Part shown: one piece after another, positions 23,201-35,519 of the stretch
How the letters are laid out: each line of letters opens with the position of its first letter
Position numbering within the stretch: position 1 is the first letter of the stretch
NCBI GenBank assembly: GCA_907165135.1
Contig: OU015566.1
Span: 7,238,157 to 7,302,156, forward strand
Direction: 5' to 3'
From: Oikopleura dioica
Taxonomy: Eukaryota; Chordata; Appendicularia; Copelata; Oikopleuridae
Length of the DNA stretch: 64,000 bases
The notes under the pieces: model-generated
What the model was told of the DNA's origin: nothing
Seen by the model: only the letters and a program-made list of their open reading frames with translations
Database searches by the model: none
Made by a program: the position numbers and the translations under genes

Positions 23201-24389
23201 ATTGCTGAAGGAAAAATCTTCAAATAAACCTAAGAAAACTTTAATAAGGGCGAACAGAAGACGATCTACCGGAATAAGAAGCTCGGCTCCAGGAATAATG
23301 ACGAAAATCGAAAACGGGAACATTAAGAATATGTCGGCCAGAGCTCGTTTCATTCGATTCCTTTCGATGGCCGAGACTTGCTCGCCCTTCATGATTCTTA
23401 CCGCGATTTTCACTCCGATCTTTTTGGTATCGTTACTACTTCAAGAGCCAACACAACTTTTTTTCTATGGAAAATATGCCGGGTTAGGCGGATGTAATGT
23501 CGAAGTAACTTTTTAATTTTGCCGACAAAATCATTCTAAGGAGTTCCAAGTTACTTCCAACCGTCTGTTCTAAAGTCACTAGACACCGAACATCTTGACT
23601 TTAACATTTATAATGACGTCTTGAGGAAGTAACATCGACATTTGGACCATACCCGGCATTTTCTTCTATTTTTCATAAATAGGCGTTGGACGTAAAAAAG
23701 CGATATTCATCATCCGATCATCGCATGAAGAAGAGAAAGGGCTCACTCAAAAGCTCTTGCTAATGGCTTTGATTTGGGCTTGTGAAAATAAAATCGGGCG
23801 TCATCTCCCTGTTTGGATTCTTTCAGATAACATTTTTCCAAGGTTGCGTCCAAAGTCAAATAACTAAAAGATGAAAGAGATGGCCCAACTATTTATTGAC
23901 CCAAAAGAGAGCCCTTACTAAGACCTCTCGGATGAGGTCGCCCTCTTCCCCATAAGATAATCCGTGGTCATGGAATCTTACTTCCAAAGCCCATCGGATA
24001 GAAAAGTTTCTTAATGATGAAGTAACAATTTCCTTCGAGTTCAGCCAAAAAAGCTTCAGCGAGCTTCCAAGATGTTTAATTCCGTGGACTATATCGCCTC
24101 CAATCTTTTTGAACACTAATCCAGTGAAGATAATTCTCTTTACTGGGCTTAAAATCATCGGCCAATTCTCGTAGCGAGACATGTCAATATCAGATGTGTA
24201 ATTGGCGAGGCCTCTCTTCATCTTGCCAGGAATTGGTCGAACGAGAGGGCCGACTTTCGACCAAAGAGTGATTTTCTTCTGGTCGTTGGGAGGAGAGTGG
24301 AGGGCGATGCTTGTGCTGAGTCGACGAGCAGAGAGGGTGGAGCTTGGTGATAGGGACAAAAGAGATACAGGGCCGCCATTTCGAGACAT
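20262..24389 (-). CDS. LETM1: LETM1 mitochondrial inner-membrane ion exchanger
   Basis: Inner-membrane protein needed for K+/H+ (or Ca2+/H+) exchange and ribosome docking. Seen in order: Ser/Arg-rich mitochondrial leader (MSRNGGPVSLLSLSPSS), GIKHLGSSLKLFWLNSK, the LETM1 core VKIAVRIMKGEQVSAIERNR with the transmembrane segment IFLMFPFSIFVIIPGAELLIPV, the ribosome-binding-like region (EFMKFTKEVRNG; LTIEQMDRQTLDALCKIF; DLNRDRGMRAAGLTRERL), SLLAYTRILYMPK, a charged coiled linker, and one EF-hand DQDGDGEISLDELE near the end. Stop at 20262-20264. Intron 1 (23420-24032) fits best with a GA-AG boundary. Two introns share a duplicated segment (20621-20830 and 22171-22400). An upstream reading frame ends one base before this ATG. 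Order and content match the family well. Confidence 0.92.
20621..20830. repeat. Duplicated LETM1 intron segment, copy A
   Basis: Starts TAGGCCAGTAACGAGTCCTA and ends with a foldback of AAAGGTCGGCAGACGGAAGT-like sequence against ACTTCCGTCCATCGATCTTT. It lies within the last LETM1 intron. Compare copy B at 22171-22400: the outer parts are nearly identical, the middle has diverged. Confidence 0.8.
22171..22400. repeat. Duplicated LETM1 intron segment, copy B, spanning an exon edge
   Basis: Covers almost the entire intron upstream of the SLLAYTRILYMPK exon, its 3' splice site (TTCTAG on the minus strand) and the first 17 coding bases (DSLLAY). Copy A carries the same splice site and coding bases inside another intron. 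LETM1 homologues have the equivalent residues, so the coding end belongs to the host gene and copy A is probably the derivative. Confidence 0.8.
23460..23690. repeat. Imperfect inverted repeat in LETM1 intron 1
   Basis: The segment around 23464-23508 (containing TATGCCGGGTTAGGCGG and ATGTCGAAGTAAC) is matched in reverse complement by 23630-23680 (GTAACATCGACATT and ACCCGGCATTTTC). Arms of about 45 bp with gaps. It looks like an eroded foldback element. Confidence 0.5.
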
Positions 24390-24390
24390 C

Positions 24391-24759
24391 TTAACGAGCG
24401 AATGATAGACGCGTCGATATGCGATTCTTGGGAGAAAAGATACAAACCTGTGGAATGCTCGAAGAAAATCCACGAGACGACTCTTCCAAAATATTTTCAA
24501 ATTGCAAGACAACTCCATCTTTTAGCCTTAAAATCGGCACTTCTATCGAGCAGGTTGATCGAGCATTGAACGATGCCGTCTCGTCCGCGCTTTCTAGGTT
24601 GCCGCTGTTCTCATTTCCGTAAAAGATCTCCGTAGGAATAACCCGGGCGAGAGTAATATCCGGTCGTGGTAAAATAGGTAATCTATTAGAGCCAGCTGAG
24701 CGAGATTTTCCTCGAGCTCTAGCTGCACTTTTTCTCAAACATCTTGGAGTCCGAATCAT
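24391..24759 (-). CDS. Small open frame ending one base before LETM1
   Basis: I do not recognise it. From ATG at 24759 (MIRTPRCLRKSAARARGKSR) it runs 122 codons to a stop at 24391-24393; LETM1 ATG follows after a single G. The product starts with a strongly basic, Arg/Ser-rich segment that would suit a mitochondrial leader and ends STRLSFAR. The stop-G-ATG layout with a TTAAG immediately before the LETM1 ATG would suit a dicistronic unit resolved by trans-splicing. Alternatively it is a chance frame in the LETM1 leader: the LETM1 frame itself is also open upstream to 24518. Confidence 0.35.
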   Translation of the reverse strand: MIRTPRCLRKSAARARGKSRSAGSNRLPILPRPDITLARVIPTEIFYGNENSGNLESADETASFNARSTCSIEVPILRLKDGVVLQFENILEESSRGFSSSIPQVCIFSPKNRISTRLSFAR

Positions 24760-25152
24760 CTGAAGAAAAAAGGGTACAATTATCATGAGGTCAATAATTT
24801 CAGTCTAATTATCAGTCAAAAATAAACACGGAAGAAAAAAGGCCGAAGATACAATATCTTATCCAAGGTCGTTTTCAGGCGTTTTTCATAAATTTAATTC
24901 AAAGTCCAATTTCCGGATCCTAATCAAATGCTTTTGGCGCTTCTGTGTCGGCAGGACTAACTGGCTATTTCACGGGTTCTCTTTTGTAAGAATAAAAATG
25001 TCTTGAATTTGAGTTTTTTCTGTCTGCTTGGAAAAAACCCGCGTACAGAAAGACAACAAGGGTTAGACGAGTTAACACTGATTTTCTTGCGTTCAAAGCC
25101 TCGAGGGTTGTTTGAATTCATATTACGTAACTATCTGATCACTAGAAAAATG
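24760..25152. other. Spacer between TIM17 and the LETM1 unit
   Basis: AT-rich sequence with no coding signal that I can support. Confidence 0.5.
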
Positions 25153-25777
25153 CTAAGTAATGAAAATCCGTTGCTTGAGCATTTCAGTTCCAAATCGGTT
25201 CATAACCAAAGCGCCTCCCTCAATCAGCGCAAGAAGAAGGGCTCCGATCGCTCCGGACACCATCGCTACGGGAATGCCCTGTCGAGCGGCCAGGACGAAA
25301 CCAGTCGTTCCTCCGGCGATTACGCTGTTCATCATATCTTCCCGACCTTAAAAATTCATGAAATTAGAAGAAGGCGAATGCGATTTCTATCGGTCGATAA
25401 AAAAAATAGTAATTTCGATTCTTCTCGGCTTTCTTAGAAAATATATTCGTTCTTCTCTTGAAGTACAGTCTAACTTACGTCTGATAGCGATCAAGGTACA
25501 GTCACACATAGAAAAGCAAAAGCCCCAAGCGGCAAAAGCAGCTCCAGTTTTAGGCGCATTTTGTCGAACAACACGGCCCATTTTTCGAAACTCTCGCTAA
25601 AACCCAAATCAAGGATGAACCGAAACGCCTCAAATTTACCCTCCAAATGGACTTTCCAGAGTTCCAAACAGTTCCACCGGTCAATCCAAGCGCATAAGCG
25701 CCGCCCATATCTTCAACCAGCCGCCAGGGACACGGGTCTCTCGTGAAATCAGATCTAGTTCCGCCGCCCTGGACCAT
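25153..25777 (-). CDS. TIMM17: TIM17 subunit of the mitochondrial TIM23 translocase
   Basis: Core inner-membrane subunit of the TIM23 presequence translocase. Three exons: 25777 to about 25653 ([20 protein letters not shown] then [17 protein letters not shown]), 25603-25475 ([20 protein letters not shown] then [19 protein letters not shown]) and 25347-25153 ([20 protein letters not shown] then [15 protein letters not shown]). The RDPCPWR start, the FxxWGxxFSxxDC loop with its paired cysteine, and the (K/R)ED-x-xNS-x-x-xG segment are diagnostic of TIM17 over TIM22/TIM23. Four membrane segments are present; the carboxy tail is shorter than in vertebrates. It lies beside LETM1 on the same strand, another mitochondrial inner-membrane gene. 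Confidence 0.92.
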
Positions 25778-26574
25778 TCTAAATTTCAGCTTCTTTGAAA
25801 TTATTTTTCTTAAAATTTTTTTAATAAATTTTACCCATACTAGGGTTGCGGTTTCTTTCTTTGGTTTTTTCGACTTGTCGATTAAAATCGACAGTAAGTG
25901 TAAGTGTGTGACAGTAACTAAGACTGTAAGAGTAAGTGTGATTTTGCCAGGAAAAAGGGGGAAAGGGTGAAACTGGTACCAGGCGGATATTGAAAGCACT
26001 AGAATTAAGGGATAAAAAGGGAAAAAAGGGGGGTAATGCGCGAGATAAGGGGTTAACCCCGGCATTTATAGGGATCTATAATGGGGATCGAGCCTCCAGA
26101 ATTAGCAGGGCTTGGTCCAAAAAACAGGGAAAGCCCCAGAATAAGGGGTAAAGGAGATTTCAAAGTAGAAAGATAAAATAAGGTGGCTTTATTAGTTTCT
26201 GTGCTTATGAATTGGTGCTTCGAAGACCTTATCTTTTTTCAATAAAATGGGATAAATAAATGCGTCTATTGTTTGAAAAAGAAATATTTTAAAATAAGAA
26301 TTTTTGAATTAAAAGTAACTGGCAGCAAGAAATATCTTTTACGAACATGTATCCATTTTTTGACATTTTCATTATTTTCAAATTTGAAAATGAAAAATAA
26401 ATTTTCAAATTGGTTTTCAATAATTTTTCTGTAAGATCTTGTTTTTGATCTTTTTTCTTTTTGTAGCGCAGTGAGAAAAAAGGATGAGAAAGAGAAGAAG
26501 AGTTTTTTTTTGTGATTTTTTTTTGGTTTCTTTGAATTTTTCGATCGTTTTCCCAGTTTTACTTCAGTTTTTCA
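25778..26574. other. Spacer between CNOT7 and TIM17
   Basis: About 800 bp without a gene. The sequence is AT-rich with T-runs near 26500; an open frame on the minus strand above the TIM17 start (to 26065) only extends the TIM17 frame and is not supported. Confidence 0.5.
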
Positions 26575-28725
26575 CTATTCGCTACTTTTGAATCGTTGAA
26601 TCGCATCTGGTCCGTAAGGAGCTTGATCCTAAAAGCGGAAATGCGTTTTTAAGACGGTAATAAGGTGCTTACCGCGTCTTTCCGAATTTCGCATGAGTCG
26701 CCCAAGCCCCAAATTTTACCAGAAAATTTGTCCGGATCGACCACGTCCTCGAAAAATAACGAGCGCATTTTGAAGAAAGCCTGAATATTCCAATTTTAAC
26801 CACTCTACGACAATGACCAAATTGTTCTACTCGCTCATAAATCAAAGGGGACAAGCAAAAACTTAAAAGATGATATTTTTAAATAAATTGCCGAAATCGA
26901 GAATCCGCTTGCGGCTTCAAGTCAAAAAGAATAAACGAGCCGCGCGTAGCGCGGCTTTGATTTCTTTGGACTCGAAGCCGCAAACAGCTTCTTGATTTTC
27001 AGCAACATTTATTGAGAAGTCGGGGTCATTAGATCTAACATGAGCTAAATATCAAAATATAGACCAAATTTAGTCGTTTTTGTTTATAAATATTCTTCCA
27101 AAAACCCGCAATTTTCAGAGATTCTGAGTTTACCTGACCAGTAAGGAGAGAATCAGAGCCAGCCTGATGCTGTCTCCCCACTCGTTTAATTTTCATTTGA
27201 TCGGCGATGTCTTGAAGGCCGCCTTGAAGCTGTTTGCAGCTCTTCATGAGGTATTTGATGTCGAAAACTGTCGGAAAGTAGAGTTTCAGCAAGTCGAAGA
27301 ATTTTTTCTCGTCTTCTGGCAGTTTATCTTCTGTTAATAGCTGAACAGCGAGTGTTAAAAAGGTTGTTCAATGTCATTATTAGAAAACTAAGTCAAACAA
27401 GACTGAGGGTCGAATTTTCAAAAGAAAAAAAGGTCTGGGAATCGATTTTTCGGGCAGTAAATTTTAAGAAAACATCAGAAAGTCAATATTCACGGAGGAT
27501 ACATTAAATTTCAACGATTACAAATTGCCCAGAAATTGAAAAATAATAACACACCTAAAAGACGAGAACCCGCTTACGACTTCGAGCCAAAGAAAATTCT
27601 ACCCGCGGCTTTCTTCGTCTTTTTTCACTCGAAGCCGCAAGCGGCTTCTCGATTTTCATCAAGTTTTATAAGAAAATCTTCTCCAAAATTTTCATATCTT
27701 TTACTGAAATCGTTTTCATTACCTTGAGTAAATAACAAAAATCATATCCGGAATGAAAAGTGATCCAATGAACCCTGGGGGTCGTGTCTAACACCACTCC
27801 GCTGGTAATGAGCATGTAAGCGAAGGCGCCAGGGTCGATGCCGTCGATCGAGTGTCGTTCAAAGTTGATTCCGCAGTTTCTCAAAAGTGTGATCGAATCT
27901 TCGGCGTACATGTCGGTCTTGATATCGTATTTGAAGTTGAACTGGAAGGTGCAGCGGCCCGGCGCGCACTCGCCTTTTTCGTTCATGAAAGTTAAACCGA
28001 TCTGGATCAGTTTTAGCAAATCCACGTTGCATCGAATCAACTAAAATGGAAACAAAGTTACTTTCAGAAATAGATCGCCAAGTTTGAAAATGCAAGAAGC
28101 CGCTTGCGGCTTCGAGTCCAAAAACAAAGTCCCGCGAAGCGCGGCTTTTTACAATTTTTCGCTCGAAGCCGCAAGCGGCTTCTCGATTTATTTTTGGTAC
28201 AGTATCAACAGTTTCTCTCAAACTTTTCAGATTTTAAAAACTTTCTCTCAATTTTAGAATTTCTAGCTTGAAAAATGGAACTGAGCCAACTTTAAACCCA
28301 GGTAACCGGTCTTAAAAAGACTTGAATTTCGCTTTTGATAAGAAAAAGAATTACCCCGCGGTCAAAATAAAACACAAGCGCTTATCAAAAATACGCGTGT
28401 TTTTCTTCACACTTGACTGAATTCATGTTTTCACCTGGTATTGGTAATCGGAAGTTGTGTTGAATTCTCCAATTGGTCTGGCGACGACTCCGGGGAATTC
28501 TGTGTCCATCGAGACGAAGGGGTACTGTCTGACGATTTGGCGGACTTGTTGGAAAGCGTCGTACATGTTCGACTGCCAGACCTGAAGAGAGAAAGGGGAT
28601 GAGAAAAGTCGATTCCGTGGGAAATTGATAACGAAAATTAGTGACGAAAATACCTCGAGAATACGGGGATCTTCCTCTTCTTCCGGCTGCACTGGCGGGG
28701 TAGCCGAACCATACGGCATCCCCAT
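26575..28725 (-). CDS. CNOT7: CCR4-NOT deadenylase subunit CNOT7/CNOT8 (CAF1)
   Basis: DEDD-type 3' exonuclease that shortens mRNA poly(A) tails. Six exons (28654-28725, 28435-28581, 27723-28040, 27134-27340, 26673-26780, 26575-26628) give 301 residues; vertebrate CNOT7 has 285. Catalytic motifs seen: FVSMDTEFPG (D, E), NFKYDIKTDMYAEDSI, HWITFHSGYDFCYLLK (D), FPTVFDIKYLMKSC, and GRQHQAGSDSLLT (H, D). Both Asp-Glu and the later Asp-Asp are intact, so it should be active. The extra amino terminus is Met/Pro/Glu-rich. Introns 1 and 5 are about 44-70 bp; introns 2-4 are 350-395 bp because each holds one copy of a foldback element. Start is the first ATG in exon 1 at 28725. Confidence 0.96.
26893..27000. 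repeat. Foldback intron element, CNOT7 copy 1
   Basis: Arms CCGCTTGCGGCTTCAAGTC and GACTCGAAGCCGCAAACAGC enclose a second perfect palindrome GAGCCGCGC-GTA-GCGCGGCTT. It lies inside CNOT7 intron 4 (26781-27133) and ends with TTGATTTTC, as copy 2 does. Confidence 0.88.
27555..27660. repeat. Foldback intron element, CNOT7 copy 2
   Basis: Arms GAACCCGCTTACGACTTCGA and TCGAAGCCGCAAGCGGCTTC with a shortened centre (CCCGCGGCTT). Inside CNOT7 intron 3 (27341-27722). Confidence 0.85.
28087..28190. repeat. Foldback intron element, CNOT7 copy 3
   Basis: Arms GAAGCCGCTTGCGGCTTCGA and TCGAAGCCGCAAGCGGCTTC, nearly perfect, with centre CCCGCGAAGCGCGGCTT. Inside CNOT7 intron 2 (28041-28434). Confidence 0.88.
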
Positions 28726-31700
28726 AGCTATAATGGACAAATTAGGGGTTGAAAAATTATTTCTAAAATTCTAGTTTAGCGAGCGAGTTACGATAAAATG
28801 AAATTTGAACTTTTTTCTTGGGATTCTAGAAATCATTTATAAACATTTTATTTTCGATGGGAAATTATTAACGATTAAATTATTAAAATATTGATTTTTT
28901 TAATAATAATGGGAATAAATGGATAATATGAAATAAAGTCAAATAGAATTTTTAAGTAGAATTTTGATAAATATTAATAAATTTCAAAATAGAAAATAAT
29001 TGGTTTTTGGCTCGAAAATTATCATTTTTAATTTACGTTTTTTTCTAGAATTAAAAAAGCAGCACCCGGCGAAAAACCTATTTATTTATTTATATTTGAG
29101 ATAAACGATTGTAACATTACGTAGTCCGAATTTACTGTTATTCTGCTGGAAGGTCCACAGCATGTCTCAGTTTGGGGTTGTGAAAGTTCCTAGCAGGGAA
29201 TTACACTATGAAGCAGTGAAGAGACTGCGCGCGCCGCTCATTGGCTGAACAGACCAAAGAAGAGTGCTGAATGGGCCAGATTATTGACTTGGCTTTTTCT
29301 GAAGAGAGCAATTTTAATTGAAAATGATAAATTTAATGAAATGAATAACGATAGCATTGTCACGACACGTAGGGGCGTACAGATTTTTTTTCCTTTGGAA
29401 ATTTACTTTAAAAATATTTTTTAAAATGAGTAACGAGACGATCATCACATGCTGCCATTCTCTGTATTATGATGCAGTTTTATGGCATTTTCTGCCAACT
29501 TTTGTCAAAATTATTTACTATGAAATTTACCCTTAGAAAATAAATTATTCCGGAAAAATATTGTAAGGAATTTATGTTTCAAGCGTTTTGTTTATTTCTA
29601 TCAACGAGAGCGACTGTAGTAAAATGATACGGTAGATTGGAAAAGCGGAAGTAGATCTACACAGTTTGGATTGATTGAATGAAGTACCATGGTAGCTAAT
29701 GTCTTCTTTTCTTCTGCATGGTTTTATAGGGTTTCGATTTTCCATGCTGCTTTTTTCTTCAAATTCGTGGCATGGTAGAATTCCTACGTCTTCCAGGTCT
29801 TGTCTTACGCCTCGTCTTCAGGTCTCGAGCGAGAATGTCAAAAATCGCAGCGAAAAAAGTCGAAGAGAGTCGCTCAGAAGGTCCGTCTTTGTCTTCTTTG
29901 ACTTCGGAACGACTTGACGAAAATAACATCGCTAGGTCGAAGAACACGGCTCTGCAGAACTACTGCTTCGAATTATACATCATTTCCAAGGCCTTATGAC
30001 AGACTGGATTGAACTGACTTCAATGAATTTCCTGCTATAGCAATATTGACATCAAGGAAGAGTGCTGAGAATCTACATTGCATGCTCGCTTATCCGCCTT
30101 GTAAGTCCAATTGAATGAGAGTATGGCGAATCAATATTTCGCAATCAATGTTGGCGATAGCTTTATTTCAAAGTGCATATGTGCGGCAGCCCAGTATATG
30201 TCCACTGGCGCGAGGTATGTCACATTCTTTGTTTCACGCTACCAGATACTCGATCAATATCTGACCTTCCTTGCTCCCGCTTCTTCTTCTTTTGCCTAAG
30301 TCGAGCATCAAATTTTACTATTTAATAAAGAGTTATTTAGAGAAAAGGTCCCTCAAGCCTTGAGGCTCAAGGAACCAGCCTTTTTTGAACCTAACTTTGA
30401 AAATTCTCACTGGTATTTTTTTCAAAGAAAAAGTTCTTCGAGGAGCGCCGTGGGCTGTCTTCGATTCCTCCTTTTTTCAATTATTAATGAGCAAGCGCCT
30501 GGTTTTCAGAAGAAGTACCAAAAATAAGGTTCAACCCCCGCAAGTCAACGGCTTCATCAACAAACTTTTTTAATAGAGAAAGAGGGGGTTCAACGATAAT
30601 TTCAGGCAATTTTTTTTGAAAACAAATTTAAGGGTGTCAACAATGATTCCACTAATTTGAAATTTATAGTATTTATAGTAAGCTGGCTCATGATAAAGAA
30701 AGTTAATAAAAGAATTTATTGACTAAATTGAGTATTGCGAATTCGCCGATATTGATGATTCTCATCGACGGGTGGATCGATCAACCATTACAGTGAACAT
30801 ACAGGGAACTCAGCATTCTTCATTATGTTCTTTTTTTCACTCTTCTTTTTGAAGCCTTGTTAATAAGATTTTTTATACGTTTTAATATCGGCCGCTGATG
30901 CACTTACAGAAGAACTAATAAAAAGAGAGAGAGAGGGCTAATATTATTGACTGCATCAGATTGTGACGGGTAGGGAATCGATTATTTGTATAGTGGCTGA
31001 CTGTAGCTCAGCCGTTTTGCTAGTATCTATTAGCGATAAGAGTGCTCCCTTAGGATCGCTCGGAGATGCTTCCACTCACCAATTTTGCCAAAGAGAGACG
31101 ACTTAATTTTATATACACAGAGATATATCAACATATACTGTATACTGTATATGATATACATGTCACATGTGGATCTGTTTTTCAGTTCTGGCAATGTAAA
31201 ATTTGGGATACCCATTCTATAATGCGGACATTCAGGAGCAATTATCCCGTGTTGACCCTTACTTTATATGGATTTTTTATCATAATTCCCACAAATTATG
31301 GAGCTAAATTCTATTATCAAAAAATATTCCAAGCTTTCCCAACTCCCCAAGAGCTTCTTTTCATCCCCCTTTCTGCACAGTATAAATTCCCATGTGCCGT
31401 GTCCTGACCTTATTTATATCGACTCCCAAAACAAACTCTAACCATCTGCCATTTTTTTTCTTTCAGATAGAAAATTGCGATACTGTGCGTATAGCCCTGC
31501 TGATCCGAGATAAGCGTCAATTGATTTTCTTTTTGCGAAAAAAAACAGGAGCGCGTACTCTTCAAAGTTTAAAGCAGAAAAGGTAAGGCGCAGATTTCTT
31601 ATAAAATATTCTGTTTTTGGGGGAGTTGTTTTGGAGATGAAAAATGGCGGCTATTAGCGAGTAATTATAAAGTGTCCTTCAAGGCAGTTTCCAAGGCGGT

Positions 31701-32214
31701 TTCGTCACGAGCAAAGGCATTAATCGATCTCGGTTCGGGCCACTCCTCAAACGAGAAAAATACACATTTATTCGCATACCCGCAGAGAAATACCTATTTG
31801 GACACTTTTATTACACATTTTGCAGTTTTTGAAAAAGGGTTGATTTAATTTTTAGCTTCGATTTTAGAAGAAAAAATCTAAAAGAGCCGAAATTTTCCGA
31901 CCAAAAATCATTAAAATTTGTCGTCAAAAATTTACTTTAGAATTCGCCATATTTTGGGACATCTCATATCCATAGGTTAAATTAACCCTAAAAGATCAAA
32001 ATTACTGCTGCTGACATTAAAAGTCGCTGAAAATATGTCAGAAGGTTAAAAAAATGATATCAACAGTATTTGTGCCTCTGGCTAATTTTCTCCTTGACAA
32101 ACTTGACTTTGTGTCATTTTTAATCAAAAACATATTCTCCGTGATATATTTGTTTAAATATTAACCCGAATAATTATTTCATTTACAGCTCCGCGGCGCT
32201 TCTACGACTTGCAG
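28726..32214. other. Gene-poor divergent spacer between CNOT7 and RAB3
   Basis: Nearly 3.5 kb with no convincing gene, unusually long for this window. CNOT7 leaves to the left and RAB3 to the right, so both promoters should lie here. Notable: a self-complementary stretch with repeated CAAGCCTTGAGGCTCAAGG at 30350-30372, a TAC/GTATA-rich microsatellite at about 31130-31162, and one ATCAAGGAAGAG at 30051-30062. Open frames at 29699-29999 and 31066-31586 have no recognisable motif. An AG ahead of the RAB3 ATG (ATTTACAG near 32188) may be a 5' UTR or trans-splice acceptor. Confidence 0.5.
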
Positions 32215-33520
<1,306 letters not shown>

Positions 33521-33692
33521 AAACCTGGCGGAGAAATATTTCCTGAAATATCATTTCAAAGAAACCTTTTTACTTCATTGTTGATATATTTCTATATAAC
33601 CTCCTTATCCTTATATTTTAACTTATCATCCGTCGTGCAATACAAATACAGAGTTTTACACATCACAAAAAAACAAGCTTTATTATTCTTTT

Positions 33693-34984
33693 TCAATTAG
33701 CAGGGAGGACATTTTCACGCATTCGTCTCATGCTATTGCCTGGCGGTGAGTATCGAGCGACCACATATGTTTTGCGACCTGTTTTTGCCGCGGCGTAGCA
33801 CACTTTTTGAGTTCCGATCCAGACTTGTTGCGTGAAATGGAGGCACTGGCGGCCTGGAGTGCAAGTCAATCTAGGAGAAAATAGCAAAGATGAAGAAAAT
33901 TCGAAAATATTACTTTTGAAAGTCCCAATCTTTCCATTCATCGTGCCACATTTGCGTCGCCAGGAGAAAGTTGCCCTCAACGCTCATATCGTTTACTCCA
34001 AACATGAGGTTTTCTCCTTGCTTGAGGCTCTGTAGAAGAGCACCATCGTGGGAAAGTCCAGTGTCTCGCTGAGCAAGGAGATTGGCGTAAGATTGAGCAT
34101 CAGCACATAGTTTTGCATCGACTTCCAGTGGTGGAGCCTAGGAGAATTCTTTGCTCAATAATTTTCGCTGTTATAACTTACATGATGAAGAGCTCGTTTC
34201 ACATTAACATCTTCGATTGTGTTGCAAATCGCTGCTGCCTCTGTATTTCCTGGAATCAAGGAAGAACACGACCCAGAGAACGAAGCTTGGTTATCTTCGA
34301 TGATTACGGCTGGGGCTGCTGAGCTTTGAGGCTGGGGAGGAGCAGTTGGTTGAGTTGTTCCGGGAGTAACAGGAATATCAGCGCATTCGAATTTAGAGAC
34401 ATTTTTTCTCTTGAGCTCTTTGCTGACGAATTTGTAATCGCATTTGCCGGATCGCTTTTTGCACTTGCAGTTGATCTTCGTTTTGAGTCCAACTCCAAGC
34501 TGGTTGATTCCAAGATCGGGGAAAAATTTTCCAGCGGCGCAGCGAAGATTGCACGATCGTGTTTTTCCATCCTTGCATTCGGCCAAAACGTCAGCGGCTC
34601 TTTTTGGCTCTGGATCGCAGCCGCCACAATCGGGAAAGGCTTTTGCCCAACCGCTTTTTCGACAGCGAACTCGAGCTTTTCCAAGGGGCATCAAACCCGG
34701 CTGGCAAATGACGGCGCAGGTAGAGCTGTTGCATTCGAATTTCAATGCGTTTTTGGGAAGAGAAGGTTCGCCACAGGTTTCGAAGGCTTTTGAGTTTCGC
34801 GGACCAACTGGGAAGCCCCAATTGAATGAGGAACGGCCCTGAAGATAAAATGAATTTTTCTATTTCGGAAATACTTTTTCTTGAAACTTACCTTTGATGC
34901 TTTTAAAACTTCTTCATATTTAGGCTGAACCCAAGCTCCTTCAGTCGCCGAAAGAAGAAAAGCCGCAGTATTAAAAATTTTCAT
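33693..34984 (-). CDS. Secreted Cys-rich protein with C-terminal CAP domain
   Basis: Signal peptide (MKIFNTAAFLLSATEGAW), then a Cys-rich region with two sushi-like modules (CNSSTCAVICQPGLMPLG..., CGGCDPEPKRAADVLAECK...), a basic stretch, a Pro/Gln/Thr linker (TPGTTQPTAPPQPQSSAAP) and a CAP/SCP domain. CAP landmarks: HHAPPLEVDAKLCADAQSYA, the GENL segment (KQGENLMFGV), ATQMWHDEWKDW, CLHFTQQVWIGTQKVCYA and YVVARYSPPGN. The family acts extracellularly, often binding sterols or zinc. Four exons with short introns; start at the signal-peptide ATG. The pairing of sushi-like modules with CAP is unusual to me. Confidence 0.82.
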
Positions 34985-35357
34985 ATTTTCGCTGATAAGG
35001 CTTTATAGTATTTATAAAACTTATCTGCTGAGTTGGATCTGAAGGCTTAGGAGCAACGTAGCATCACTTTATTCCTTGGTCGATTTCACGGGCGACCGCG
35101 ATTACGAGGGTTTAAAATTTCAGAATTCATTAGCGAGCGTAATGATTTCCCATCCGTTATGCGGAAGTCTCTCGTAAAAGTAGCTCTATAAAAGACGCTA
35201 GGCTTCATAAAGACAAATTAATTGATAAGACATGATCATTTTGATTTGTTATTCGTTAATTTGGGGGGAGTTTTTCGTCTGACTGTCTCAACTTTCACCA
35301 AATTTAAGAAGAAAAATACATTTTTAGTTAGAAAAATTTATAGCTGGAATTATTTAA

Positions 35358-35519
35358 ATGGAGAGTTCTGATTATTATAGAGAGAGTCAATATCTTGACA
35401 GTTCATACTCGGACTATTTTTCGTTCCTCCCTGATCCTTTTGAATGGTCTTCCGAATCGCTTGGTTACGATTATGACGATATAAAACAGTGGACTCCATT
35501 TAAACCCGGCAGAAATTAA
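35358..35519 (+). CDS. Tyr-rich small open frame
   Basis: A 53-residue frame from ATG to TAA reading MESSDYYRESQYLDSSYSDY and ending FKPGRN. Ten or so tyrosines and many acidic and serine residues. No family recognised. Similar Tyr-rich frames occur at 35680-35856 and 36932-37153, on both sides of the large palindrome, so they may be related exons or genes. Confidence 0.3.
   Translation: MESSDYYRESQYLDSSYSDYFSFLPDPFEWSSESLGYDYDDIKQWTPFKPGRN

Noticed and set aside
30629-30650. Second TTAA MITE
   Set aside because: Only one end resembling the 1428 element; no partner inverted repeat found nearby.
34304-34842. Several long frames on both strands over the CAP gene
   Set aside because: Alternative-frame shadows of the Cys-rich exon; they lack splice continuity and domain signals.
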